From the NCBI GenBank assembly GCA_001534745.1, contig CP013997.1, forward strand, positions 2,852,001 through 2,916,000: a stretch of 64,000 nucleotides of DNA, given 5' to 3'. Each line of letters opens with the position of its first letter. Positions within the stretch are counted from its first letter, which is position 1. The notes below the pieces were generated by a model, which did not search any database, was not told the DNA's origin, and worked only from the letters and a program-made list of their open reading frames with translations. The stretch comes from Pseudomonas monteilii. GTDB lineage: Bacteria > Pseudomonadota > Gammaproteobacteria > Pseudomonadales > Pseudomonadaceae. Of the stretch, positions 1 to 7,442 are shown in pieces. Position numbers and translations under genes: made by a program.

Positions 1-4
1 TTCC

Positions 5-526
5 ATGAGCCTGCAAACCCTCGCCAACCTGCCTGGCGTCACCGCGCAACCGGATGCCGCCACTGCGAAATTCGTCTTCAACCACACCATGTTGCGGGTC
101 AAGGACATCACCCGTTCGCTGGACTTCTACACGCGCGTGCTGGGGTTCACCCTGGTCGAGAAGCGTGATTTCGCCGAAGCGCAGTTCAGCCTGTACTTCC
201 TGGTACTGGCAAACACCTCCGAGATTCCGCAAGACGACGCCAAGCGCACCGAGTGGATGAAGTCGATCCCGGGCGTACTGGAACTGACCCACAACCACGG
301 TACCGAGAACGAAGAAGGCGCCGTATACCACGACGGCAACAGCGATCCGCGTGGTTTCGGCCACATCTGCGTCTCCGTGCCGGACATCAAGGCTGCGTGC
401 GAGCGTTTCGAAGAACTCGAGGTGCCGTTCCAGAAGCGCCTGACCGATGGCCGCATGAAGAGCATCGCGTTCATCAAGGACCCGGACGGCTACTGGGTCG
501 AAATCATCCAGCCTACTGCACTGTAA
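5..526 (+). CDS. gloA: Lactoylglutathione lyase (glyoxalase I)
   Basis: This enzyme isomerises the hemithioacetal of methylglyoxal and glutathione to S-lactoylglutathione in the cytosol, the first step of methylglyoxal detoxification. The 173-residue protein is one glyoxalase/VOC pair. Its metal ligands are all visible as His27 (FNHTML), Glu93 (VLELTH), His120 (GHICVSV) and Glu166 (WVEIIQ). The length of about 170 residues, with an N-terminal extension and a longer central loop, is that of the long form related to eukaryotic and GloA3-type enzymes rather than the roughly 130-residue E. coli type. The ATG lies four bases into the window, so its ribosome binding site is not visible. Function is confident; zinc rather than nickel use is inferred from length only. 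Confidence 0.95.
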   Translation: MSLQTLANLPGVTAQPDAATAKFVFNHTMLRVKDITRSLDFYTRVLGFTLVEKRDFAEAQFSLYFLVLANTSEIPQDDAKRTEWMKSIPGVLELTHNHGTENEEGAVYHDGNSDPRGFGHICVSVPDIKAACERFEELEVPFQKRLTDGRMKSIAFIKDPDGYWVEIIQPTAL

Positions 527-537
527 GCACGTTCGTC

Positions 538-557
538 GGGCCAGGCTTCCCTGGCCC
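538..557 (+). terminator. Hairpin after gloA
   Basis: A perfect 8-bp stem, GGGCCAGG with CCTGGCCC around a CTTC tetraloop, starts 11 bases after the gloA stop codon. No T-run follows, so it is either a transcript-stabilising 3' hairpin or a weak terminator. Confidence 0.5.
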
Positions 558-617
558 CGTTCGCGTGGTATATCGAAGAGACCGCACTTCCCGACCATCT
601 TTCACGAGGTAAGGACG

Positions 618-857
618 ATGCACACTCTACGTTGCCACTACCGCGACCATCTGATCACCGCACGCGTCGAGACCCACCCTGGGCTCATCACGCCATACGC
701 AGGCGGTTGCGCCATCACCGACCCGGACGGCCATACCAGCCGACGCATGCCCTTGCCCTACAGCGGCCACTTCATGGCCGACCTGGACAATGCGCAACAT
801 GCCTCACTTGCCCATGGCCGCTGGCTGGTGGACCAGAAGCTCGATCAGCCTCATTGA
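618..857 (+). CDS. Small conserved hypothetical protein
   Basis: A 79-residue soluble protein with no signal peptide or membrane segment. A strong ribosome binding site (GAGGTAAGGA) sits just before the ATG and codon use matches the neighbours, so it is very probably translated. It is rich in His (about 10) and Arg, with a central GGCAITDPDGH stretch. I do not recognise a characterised family. It follows gloA by 91 bp in the same direction and converges with the dehydrogenase gene downstream, leaving only 18 bp between the two stops. Confidence 0.7.
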   Translation: MHTLRCHYRDHLITARVETHPGLITPYAGGCAITDPDGHTSRRMPLPYSGHFMADLDNAQHASLAHGRWLVDQKLDQPH

Positions 858-875
858 CCTCGAGCGGTCCTGACA

Positions 876-1700
876 TCAGGCCTGGCGTGCATGGGCCACG
901 GCAGCGGCCACCTGCTCGTCGTCCGGCCGAATGCCGGTGTAGAGCACGAACTGCTCCAGCGCCTGCAAGGCGATCACGTCAAGCCCGGTGATGACCGGCT
1001 TGCCAGCGGCCTGGGCGCGCCGTACGAACGGTGTCTGGGCCGGCAGCGCGACCACGTCGATCACCCGTTCGGCCGCGTCGACGGCGTGTTCCGGAAACGC
1101 CAGTCGCTCGGCTTCAGGGCCACCGCTCATGCCGATCGGCGTGACGTTCACCAGCATGGGCGGGCACAGGTCGCCCAGCTCGTGCTGCCAGCGGTAGCCG
1201 CACAGATCGGCCAGGTGACGGCCAGCCTGTTCGTTGCGCGCGATGATCATGCCCTGGGTGAACCCTGCATCGCGCAAGGCGCAGGCGACGGCCTTGGCCA
1301 TGCCGCCGCTGCCCCGCAAGGCGAACGCCGTGGACGGGTCGATCTGGTGCAGGTCGAGCAGTTGGCGAATGGCCAGGTAATCGGTGTTGAAGGCCTTGAG
1401 GTGACCGTCGGTGTTGACCAGCGTGTTGACCGACTCGATGGCGGCTGCCGAAGGATCCACCTCGTCCACCAGGGCCAGGCAGGCCTCCTTGTAAGGCATG
1501 GACACGCCGCATCCGCGAATGCCCAAGGCCCGGATGCCCGCCACGGCCGCAGGCAGGTCGTCGGTGCTCATGGCCTTGTAGTAGTAATCCAGGCCGAGCT
1601 GCTGATACAGGTGATTGTGAAAGCGCACCCCGAAGGTGCCAGGCCGGCCGGCCAGCGATATGCACAATACGGTGTCTCGGCTAGGGGGGACGGCGGTCAT
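876..1700 (-). CDS. Shikimate dehydrogenase-like protein, SDH-L subfamily
   Basis: An NAD(P)-dependent dehydrogenase of the AroE superfamily, 274 residues. The N-terminal half carries the catalytic Lys in SMPYKEA and the Asp in FNTDYLA. The dinucleotide-binding motif is GSGGMAKA. The opening SLAGRPGTFGVRFHN and the RGCGVSMPYKE block resemble the SDH-L type (Haemophilus HI0607) rather than housekeeping AroE. That group has low shikimate activity and an unclear physiological substrate. I chose the start at 1700 because AAGGAG lies 5 bases upstream; an upstream in-frame start would add 19 residues that do not look conserved. The gene stands alone. Superfamily is certain; the subfamily is assigned from remembered motifs. 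Confidence 0.88.
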   Translation of the reverse strand: MTAVPPSRDTVLCISLAGRPGTFGVRFHNHLYQQLGLDYYYKAMSTDDLPAAVAGIRALGIRGCGVSMPYKEACLALVDEVDPSAAAIESVNTLVNTDGHLKAFNTDYLAIRQLLDLHQIDPSTAFALRGSGGMAKAVACALRDAGFTQGMIIARNEQAGRHLADLCGYRWQHELGDLCPPMLVNVTPIGMSGGPEAERLAFPEHAVDAAERVIDVVALPAQTPFVRRAQAAGKPVITGLDVIALQALEQFVLYTGIRPDDEQVAAAVAHARQA

Positions 1701-1843
1701 GGAGGCTCCTTCGAGTGACAGGTAGGTGACGTCGGCCGCTGGTCGGGCCTTACACAACCTTTACCCATCACGCGTGTTCCGGCAAGCGGTTTGACGGTCA
1801 AATAGACAGTCCCCGAACATGGGGTTTAGCGAGGATAGCAGCA

Positions 1844-2224
1844 ATGAACCGTCTTCTTCCCGGCGTGGTCCTGTTGACCGGCATCCTGGCCTTCAGCGGT
1901 CCGGCGGCCGCCCACGGTGGCGGCTGGCGCGGCGCGGGCCCGGTGCTGGGCGCCGCCGTGGTGGGTGCCGTGGTCGGCGCCGTGGTCTCAGGGGGGCATG
2001 ACCGGCCGACGTACGTCGAGCGGCAACCGGTGTACATCGAGCGACAACCGGTCTATTACGAGCCTGCACCGGTGTACATCCAGGCGCCACCGCCGCCGGT
2101 GTACTACCAGCCCCAGCCCTATGTGGTAGAGCGTTATACCCGTGTACTGCCGCCGCCACCGCCGCCGCAGTACTACCGCCATTATGGCCCGCCGCCGGTC
2201 TATTACGGCCCGCCGCGCTGGTGA
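1844..2224 (+). CDS. Exported Tyr/Pro-rich protein with glycine-zipper-like segment
   Basis: A 126-residue protein with an N-terminal signal peptide (cleavage near AAAHG), then a Gly/Ala/Val segment (GAAVVGAVVGAVVSGG) like a glycine zipper. A long C-terminal tail is built from repeats of the type PVYIERQPVYYEPAPVYI and PPPVYY. It is probably an envelope protein; the low-complexity tail recalls several Pseudomonas periplasmic or surface proteins of unknown role. The ribosome binding site GAGGATAG precedes the ATG. The gene ends 7 bp before a repeat-rich intergenic stretch. No function can be assigned. Confidence 0.75.
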   Translation: MNRLLPGVVLLTGILAFSGPAAAHGGGWRGAGPVLGAAVVGAVVGAVVSGGHDRPTYVERQPVYIERQPVYYEPAPVYIQAPPPPVYYQPQPYVVERYTRVLPPPPPPQYYRHYGPPPVYYGPPRW

Positions 2225-2240
2225 GGGGGTAAGCTGCAAG

Positions 2241-2303
2241 CTCCAAGCTCCAAGCTCCAAGCTCCAAGCTCCAAGCTCCAAGCTCCAAGCTCCAAGCTCC
2301 AAG
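2241..2303 (+). repeat. Heptanucleotide tandem repeat, nine copies of CTCCAAG
   Basis: Nine perfect copies of CTCCAAG lie directly after the preceding gene, with partial copies on the left edge (AAGCTGCAAG). The tract is perfectly regular, so it should be prone to slippage. Confidence 0.95.
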
Positions 2304-2315
2304 CTATCAGGTGAA

Positions 2316-2391
2316 CCTGTGGGAGCTGGCTTGCCAGCGATAGCGATGGTGCCGACACCGCCGTCATCGCTGGCAAGCCAGCTCCCACAGG
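2316..2391. repeat. Inverted REP pair
   Basis: A 26-bp sequence at 2316-2341, containing GAGCTGGCTTGCCAGC, is repeated as its exact reverse complement at 2366-2391. Twenty-four bases separate the arms. It is a classic Pseudomonas REP doublet and would fold into a long cruciform or transcript hairpin. Confidence 0.9.
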
Positions 2392-2409
2392 TTGCTTGCA
2401 GCTTGCAGC

Positions 2410-2470
2410 TTATGGCTTATGGCTTATGGCTTATGGCTTGAGCTTGAAGCTTGAAGCTTGAAGCTTGAAG
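2410..2470 (+). repeat. Heptanucleotide repeats TTATGGC x4 and TTGAAGC x3
   Basis: Four copies of TTATGGC (2410-2437) pass into TTGAGC and then three full copies of TTGAAGC plus a partial one. The second part is close to the reverse complement of the CTCCAAG tract on the other side of the REP pair. Confidence 0.9.
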
Positions 2471-2596
2471 TCTGCGGCCTACTCTCTCGATTAACTTTCC
2501 TTCATCTATCCTGCTTCTTTCACGCGGCAATCGACAGCCTCTCGGCCATCCTCCAGAATGCCAGCGCTTCGTCAGCGGGCCCTCCCTGACAGGCCA

Positions 2597-3556
2597 ATGA
2601 CAGACTCTTTTCTAGTGAGCTTCGATGTGAAAACCGCTCTTCCTTTGCTCAGCCTGCTTGCGTTGCTCACGACTTCGACCCTGCTGCCCGGCACGGCGCT
2701 GGCCGCCCAGCCGGCGACGGCGACCCAGCGCGACCCGAGTGCGCTGCACCTGGCCTCGGGCAGCGCCTTGTTGATCGACCTGAACACCGGCAAGCAGCTC
2801 TACGCCAGCCACGCCGACCGGGTCGCGCCCATCGCCTCGGTGACCAAGCTGATGACCGCCATGGTCGTGCTGGACGCCAAGCAGCCGATGAACGACATGC
2901 TGACCATGACCATCGCCAACAACCCCGAGATGAAGGGGGTGTACTCACGCGTGCGCCTGGGCAGCGAGCTGGACCGCCGCGAGACCTTGCTGATCACCTT
3001 GATGTCGTCGGAAAATCGCGCCGCCAATACCCTGGCCAACCATTACCCAGGGGGTTACCCGGCCTTCATCAAGGCCATGAACGCCAAGGCGCGCAGCCTG
3101 GGCATGAGCCACACGCGCTACGTCGAACCCACGGGATTGTCGACCCAGAACGTCTCCACGGCCCGCGACCTCAGCAAGCTGCTGCTGGCGGCGCGCAACT
3201 ACCCCCTGCTCAGCGAGCTGTCGACCACGCGGGAAAAGACCGTGGCCTTCCGCAAGCCCAACTACACCCTGGGCTTTCGCAACACCGACCACCTGGTCAA
3301 CAAGAGCAACTGGGACATCAAGCTGACCAAGACCGGTTTCACCAATGAAGCGGGCCACTGCCTGGTGCTGTTGACGCGCATGGACAACCGCCCCGTCGCC
3401 ATGGTCATCCTCGACGCGTTCGGCAAGTACACCCACTTCGCCGATGCCAGCCGCCTGCGCCAATGGCTGGAAACCGGCAGCGCCAAGCCTGCCCCGGCTT
3501 CCGCCCTGCAGTACAAGGCCGACCGTCATGCGCGCAATGGGTTGGCGGCGGACTGA
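2597..3556 (+). CDS. pbpG: D-alanyl-D-alanine endopeptidase (PBP7)
   Basis: A low-molecular-weight penicillin-binding protein of the S11 family that cleaves DD cross-links in periplasmic peptidoglycan. The three active-site motifs are present: SVTK (about residue 81 from the chosen start), the SxN motif as SSEN, and KTG as [11 protein letters not shown]. An N-terminal signal peptide runs through [11 protein letters not shown] and ends near ALAA. No in-frame start has a strong ribosome binding site. I used the ATG at 2597, but the GTG at 2627 would give a more typical signal sequence and cannot be excluded. The mature length of about 280 residues fits PbpG. The gene is bracketed by heptamer repeats. 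Confidence in function is high, in the start low. Confidence 0.92.
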   Translation: MTDSFLVSFDVKTALPLLSLLALLTTSTLLPGTALAAQPATATQRDPSALHLASGSALLIDLNTGKQLYASHADRVAPIASVTKLMTAMVVLDAKQPMNDMLTMTIANNPEMKGVYSRVRLGSELDRRETLLITLMSSENRAANTLANHYPGGYPAFIKAMNAKARSLGMSHTRYVEPTGLSTQNVSTARDLSKLLLAARNYPLLSELSTTREKTVAFRKPNYTLGFRNTDHLVNKSNWDIKLTKTGFTNEAGHCLVLLTRMDNRPVAMVILDAFGKYTHFADASRLRQWLETGSAKPAPASALQYKADRHARNGLAAD

Positions 3557-3646
3557 GCCACAAGCCACAAGCCACAGCATCGCGATAGAGATCTCCTTCA
3601 TCTACATTTCTCTCATCGCCCTGCTGTTCGCTTGAAGCTCGAAGCT
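3556..3646 (+). repeat. Short heptamer repeats after pbpG
   Basis: Three copies of AGCCACA begin within the pbpG stop codon (3556-3576). Two copies of GAAGCTC occur at about 3632-3645. They belong to the same sequence family as the heptamer tracts upstream of pbpG. Confidence 0.75.
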
Positions 3647-3663
3647 CGCGCCCCCTGCCCCCA

Positions 3664-3687
3664 TAAATTTACCCGAAGACCACTCGT
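3664..3687 (+). promoter_or_regulatory. PvdS-dependent (iron-starvation) promoter of pvdM
   Basis: TAAAT at 3664-3668 and CGT at 3685-3687 are separated by exactly 16 bases, matching the established PvdS consensus TAAAT-N16/17-CGT. The pvdM start follows 75 bp downstream. Regulation by iron limitation through Fur and PvdS is inferred from family knowledge. Confidence 0.88.
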
Positions 3688-3761
3688 TCCCCTGATGACC
3701 CGAACCCTGCGCAGCGTGCTGTCTCGCGCTGGCAGGCCGTTCTGCATCCGCCCGCAACGAG

Positions 3762-5120
3762 ATGGCCATGACCCCGACCCGTTCTCGCAACGCCCTGCTC
3801 ATCGGCGCGCCACTGGCCCTCGCGGTCGCCGTGGGCAGCGCGCTCGCCTACCACTTCTGGCCCCGTGAGCCGGCCTACCCGGTGAAGATCGTCGAGCAGG
3901 CCGAGCGCCTGCACCGGCACATGCTGTCCTTCGACAGCCGGGTCACCGTGCCGCTGGGCTTCGGCAGCGCCGGGCAGGAGGCGGACAAGGACGGTCCGGA
4001 TCAGTTCGATCTGGTCAAGGCCGGCAAGGGGCGTCTGTCGGGTGCAGCGCTGGCCATCTTTGGCTGGCCGGAGATCTGGAACGGGCCGAACGCCCCGCAC
4101 CGGCCCACGGCCGGATTCGTCGAAGAAGCGCGCCATCAGCAGGAGGTGCGCTACCAGATCATCACGGGCATGGTGCGCGACTTCCCGCACCAGGTCGGTA
4201 TCGCCTACACCCCGGCGGACTTCCGGCGCCTGCACGATGAAGGCAAGTTCGCCGTGTTCATCAGCCTGCTCAACGCCTACCCGCTCGGCCATGACCTGTC
4301 GCAGCTGGACCGCTGGACCCAGCGTGGCATGCGCATGTTCGGCTTCAGCTACACCGGCAACAACGACTGGGCGGACTCCTCGCGTCCGCTGCCGTTCTTC
4401 AACGACACCGCCGATGCCTTCGGTGGCCTGTCCCCACTGGGCGAGCAGGCCGTCACCCGGCTCAACGACCTGGGCGTGATCATCGACGTGTCGCAGATGT
4501 CGACCCCGGCCCTGGAGGACGTCGCGCGCCTGAGCCGTGCGCCCTTCGTGGCCTCGCATTCGGCGCCGCGTGCCCTGGTGGACATCCCGCGCAACCTCAG
4601 CGACCGGGAAATGCGGCTGATCAAGGACAGCGGCGGGGTCATCCAGGTGGTCGGCTTCGGCCAGTACCTCAAGCCACTGAGCGCGCCGGTGCTGGCCAAG
4701 CTCGGCACCTTGCGCGAACGGTTCGGCCTGCCTCCGCTGCAGGGCAACCTGACCAATGCCTTGATGCCAGGCGATGCGGTCATCGCCGGCTGGTCCGAAG
4801 CACGCTTCGGCGACTACGCCAGCCAGCTGTACGGCATTCTCGAAGAGGAGCCCAAGGCCACCGTCGCCCAGTTCGTCGACGCCATCGACTACACCGTCGC
4901 CAAGGTCGGCATCGACCATGTCGGCATCAGCTCGGACTTCAACGACGGCGGCGGGTTGGACGGCTGGAAGGACGAAAGCGAGATTCGTAACGTGACGGCG
5001 GAACTGCTCAGCCGAGGCTACAGCGAAACCGACATCGCCAAGCTGTGGGCGGGCAACTTCCTGCGGGTCTGGGAGCAGGTCGAACGGCTGGCCAGGCCTG
5101 TGGCGATGCGAGCGCCCTGA
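3762..5120 (+). CDS. pvdM: PvdM, dipeptidase-fold pyoverdine maturation protein
   Basis: A 452-residue M19 (renal dipeptidase-fold) protein that is needed in known pseudomonads for periplasmic oxidation of ferribactin during pyoverdine maturation. An N-terminal membrane anchor or signal (residues about 10-31, ALLIGAPLALAVAVGSALAY) sends it to the periplasm. The zinc site of true M19 enzymes is mostly missing. The His-x-Asp pair reads Arg60-x-Thr62 (DSRVTVP), the Glu of the EGG motif is lost (FISLLNAYP), and the first late His is Gln245 (DVSQMS). Only His266 (ASHSAPR) remains, so classical dipeptidase activity is unlikely. A second in-frame ATG lies at 3768. The gene converges on pvdA and has its own PvdS box. 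Confidence 0.88.
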   Translation: MAMTPTRSRNALLIGAPLALAVAVGSALAYHFWPREPAYPVKIVEQAERLHRHMLSFDSRVTVPLGFGSAGQEADKDGPDQFDLVKAGKGRLSGAALAIFGWPEIWNGPNAPHRPTAGFVEEARHQQEVRYQIITGMVRDFPHQVGIAYTPADFRRLHDEGKFAVFISLLNAYPLGHDLSQLDRWTQRGMRMFGFSYTGNNDWADSSRPLPFFNDTADAFGGLSPLGEQAVTRLNDLGVIIDVSQMSTPALEDVARLSRAPFVASHSAPRALVDIPRNLSDREMRLIKDSGGVIQVVGFGQYLKPLSAPVLAKLGTLRERFGLPPLQGNLTNALMPGDAVIAGWSEARFGDYASQLYGILEEEPKATVAQFVDAIDYTVAKVGIDHVGISSDFNDGGGLDGWKDESEIRNVTAELLSRGYSETDIAKLWAGNFLRVWEQVERLARPVAMRAP

Positions 5121-5242
5121 GGGTTCGTCGCACCAAGCCAAGCGCGCGCTTTTTGCGCGCAGCCATGACAAAGGGGCCATGGACAGCCCCGATACTGCTG
5201 CTCAGCGACGGCAGGTGGACTTTGCACAGACACGAAAACTGC

Positions 5243-5269
5243 GGCGAGGCCCCTGCCAGGGCCCTCGCC
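5243..5269. terminator. Hairpin between convergent pvdM and pvdA
   Basis: GGCGAGGCCC pairs with GGGCCCTCGCC, one bulged base and a loop of about 6 bases, ending 9 bases from the pvdA stop. There is no T-run. A smaller GCGCGC hairpin with a TTTTT loop lies about 100 bp to the left. Either may end transcripts from both sides. Confidence 0.4.
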
Positions 5270-5277
5270 TCGCTCGC

Positions 5278-6615
5278 CTACCCCGCTGCCGCCAGCCGTG
5301 CCTCCTGCCGCGCCTGGGCATGGCTGCGTGCGCGCTCCTGCTCGTAGAGCGACGCCGCGATTTCGTCGGCGCGCACTGGCAGGATCGACAGCAAGGTGTC
5401 GCTCAAGCCATGGCTGGCCTGGCTGAAGCCCTGCATGTAGATGGCTGCCTGGCAGCGTTCGTCGGTCAGCACACGGTAGTCGCGATCCACTTCGAAGCCC
5501 TTGAGGTAGCCTTCCAGCGGTGCCAGCAACTGACGGTGCAGCTGCCGCTCGTAGCCGGTGGCCAGGACCACCGCATCGTAACGTTCGACATGGACATCGC
5601 CGGTGGCATTGCTACGCAGGGTCAGTTCGATGCCTTGATCGGTGGCACAGGCCTGCTGCAGCGTGGTCAGGGTGCGGAACGCGTGGCGCGCCACGCCGGA
5701 GACCTTCTGCCGGTAGAAGATGCCGTAGATGCGCTCGATCAGGTCCAGGTCCACCACCGAGTAGTTGGTGTTGTGGTACTCGTTGACCAACCGCTCGCGC
5801 TCGTCGGCAGGCTGCTGGAAGACCAGGTCGGTGAACTCGGGCGAGAAGACTTCGTTGACGAAGGGGCTGTCATCGGCCGGCTTGAGCGCCGAGCCACGGA
5901 TGATCATGTCCACCTGCACGCCGGGGTAACTATCGTTCAAGTCGATGAAGGCCTCGGCCGCGCTCTGCCCGCCGCCGATGATGGCGACGCGCATCGACTG
6001 GCCGTCGGCGCAGGGCTGCTCGGCCATGCGTGCCAGGTAGTGGGAGTGGTGGAAGACGCGCGGGTCGTCCTTGAGCCCAGCGAAGGCCTCCGGGATACGC
6101 GGCGTGCCCCCAGGGCTGACCACCAGCGCTCGGGTGGTGCGAGCGATCTGTCGGCCCTGGACGTCACGGGAGACGACACGCAGCGCCTCGACCGTCTCAC
6201 CGCGCAGGACGGGCTCGACCCTCAGCACTTCTTCGCCATAGCGGCTGTGGGCCTCGAAGTGTGCGGCGACCCAGCGCAGGTAGTCGTTGAACTCCATCCG
6301 GCAGGGGTAGAACGTGCCCAGGTTGATGAAATCGACCAGGCGACCGTGGTGCTTGAGGTAATTGACGAACGAGTATGGGCTGGTCGGGTTGCGCAGGGTG
6401 ACCAGGTCCTTGAGGAAGGAGATCTGCAACTCACTCTGGGTGACCAGGGTATTGCCATGCCAACGGTAGTCGGCCTGCTTGTCCAGGAACAGCACGTCCA
6501 ATGGTCCTTGGACCTGCCCGCGCTCTTCCAGCGCGATCGCCAGCGCCAGGTTGGAAGGGCCGAAGCCGATGCCGATCAGATCGTGCACGACGGTCGATTC
6601 GGTTGCCTGAGTCAT
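5278..6615 (-). CDS. pvdA: L-ornithine N5-monooxygenase
   Basis: PvdA hydroxylates the side-chain nitrogen of L-ornithine using FAD, NADPH and O2. This gives the hydroxamate precursor for pyoverdine. The 445-residue protein has the FAD motif GIGFGPSNLALA near the N-terminus, the substrate region QISFLKDLVTLRNPTSPYSF, the NADPH motif IIGGGQSAAEAF around residue 210, and the late ATGYERQ motif. All are typical of the SidA/IucD/PvdA family at full length. AGAGGA lies 8 bases before the ATG. It is on the strand opposite to its pyoverdine neighbours and has its own perfect PvdS box 100 bp upstream. Assignment is secure. Confidence 0.97.
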   Translation of the reverse strand: MTQATESTVVHDLIGIGFGPSNLALAIALEERGQVQGPLDVLFLDKQADYRWHGNTLVTQSELQISFLKDLVTLRNPTSPYSFVNYLKHHGRLVDFINLGTFYPCRMEFNDYLRWVAAHFEAHSRYGEEVLRVEPVLRGETVEALRVVSRDVQGRQIARTTRALVVSPGGTPRIPEAFAGLKDDPRVFHHSHYLARMAEQPCADGQSMRVAIIGGGQSAAEAFIDLNDSYPGVQVDMIIRGSALKPADDSPFVNEVFSPEFTDLVFQQPADERERLVNEYHNTNYSVVDLDLIERIYGIFYRQKVSGVARHAFRTLTTLQQACATDQGIELTLRSNATGDVHVERYDAVVLATGYERQLHRQLLAPLEGYLKGFEVDRDYRVLTDERCQAAIYMQGFSQASHGLSDTLLSILPVRADEIAASLYEQERARSHAQARQEARLAAAG

Positions 6616-6714
6616 GTCCAGCGTCCTCTAGATGGATCTCCCCGAAAGGAGGAAGAAGTTGACCTTGTGACCGGTCGGCCAGGAATCAGGCGGCAGGTCG
6701 CATGTGTCTAGGGG

Positions 6715-6738
6715 ACGACGCAGATGTAAGAAAATTTA
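6715..6738 (-). promoter_or_regulatory. PvdS-dependent promoter of pvdA
   Basis: On the reverse strand TAAAT (6738-6734) is followed by 16 bases and CGT (6717-6715), a perfect iron-starvation box. The expected transcript start would leave a leader of about 90 bases before pvdA. Confidence 0.9.
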
Positions 6739-6837
6739 ACTGACAGAAGTGGCAGGCGACGGGTAGGTGGCAAGCCCTCATTGCAGTGATGCAGTCCGAA
6801 TGCCCTCGACCACGCAGCGGCGAGACCGGCCGCCACG

Positions 6838-6928
6838 GACCTGTGGGAGCAATTGCCTTTTCTACTCGGTACATGCCCGACCGCATGCGGCGCCTGGCAG
6901 GGCCCTATCGCTGGCAAGCCAGCTCCCA
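6838..6928. repeat. 88-bp REP-bounded dispersed repeat, copy 1
   Basis: It begins CTGTGGGAGCAATTGCC and ends in the REP GCTGGCAAGCCAGCTCCCA, with the palindrome CCGCATGCGG in the middle. A near-identical copy lies at 45311-45400. Confidence 0.85.
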
Positions 6929-7219
6929 TAGAACAAAAAATAGCTTGTTGATTTCAAAGGAAATAATTTTAGAATCTTGTGGGCCCTTTGGGCCCAATCG
7001 CGGCCGGTCCGGCGCCCCGGCAGGGGCCGCTCCCACAGGTGACCGCGATAGCCTGCAACCCCGCGGTGGGGCTACGGGTGTAGGAGCGGCCCCAGTGCCG
7101 CGATGGGCCGCAAGGCGGCCCTAAAATCGATTAGCAATGAAGCTCCGGATCCTGCCAGCTATCGCCATGTTCTCTACGCGACAGCGCGGCGCCAAGGCGG
7201 CGAGCGGACTCCCACACAG
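6907..7219. repeat. Roughly 300-bp dispersed repeat, copy 1
   Basis: The segment starts at a REP, runs through an AT-rich part (TTGATTTCAAAGGAAATAAT), then several GGGAGCGGCC-type inverted parts and the sequence AAAATCGATTAGCAATG, and ends at GACTCCCACA. The reverse complement occurs at 24596-24891 with most bases matching over its full length. It has no credible coding capacity. Together with neighbouring REPs it fills the roughly 800 bp between pvdA and the next gene. Confidence 0.88.
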
Positions 7220-7257
7220 ACCTATGCAGCATCGACATAGGCATCACTGCGCAAGCA

Positions 7258-7340
7258 GCTTGTGGGAGCGGGCTTGCCCGCGATGGCGTCCGGTCCGTCG
7301 CCGCCTGCATCGCGCACAAGCCTGCTCCTGCAGGTTCTGG
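7258..7340. repeat. REP sequences upstream of the second pvdM-like gene
   Basis: TGTGGGAGCGGGCTTGCCCG at about 7261-7280 is followed by a decayed inverse copy (ACAAGCCTGCTCCTGCAGG) at about 7316-7334. They lie 40-120 bp upstream of a PvdS box. Confidence 0.75.
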
Positions 7341-7376
7341 GTTCCAAGCGCGCATTCGTCGATGATCGAATACGCC

Positions 7377-7400
7377 TAAATTTTCCGCGTGCACGCTCGT
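7377..7400 (+). promoter_or_regulatory. PvdS-dependent promoter of the pvdM2-pvdN unit
   Basis: TAAAT at 7377-7381, 16 bases, CGT at 7398-7400: a perfect match to the iron-starvation box. It lies 43 bp before the start of the second dipeptidase-fold gene. Confidence 0.88.
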
Positions 7401-7442
7401 TCATCGAGCAGCTCCTCTATTTGCCCCACGAGACCGCCCCGC

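Noticed and set aside
3669..5180. Open frame of 503 codons on the - strand
   Set aside because: Lies opposite pvdM, composition typical of an antisense shadow, and no ribosome binding site or domain.
5179..6711. Open frame of 510 codons on the + strand
   Set aside because: Antisense to pvdA; no recognisable motif.
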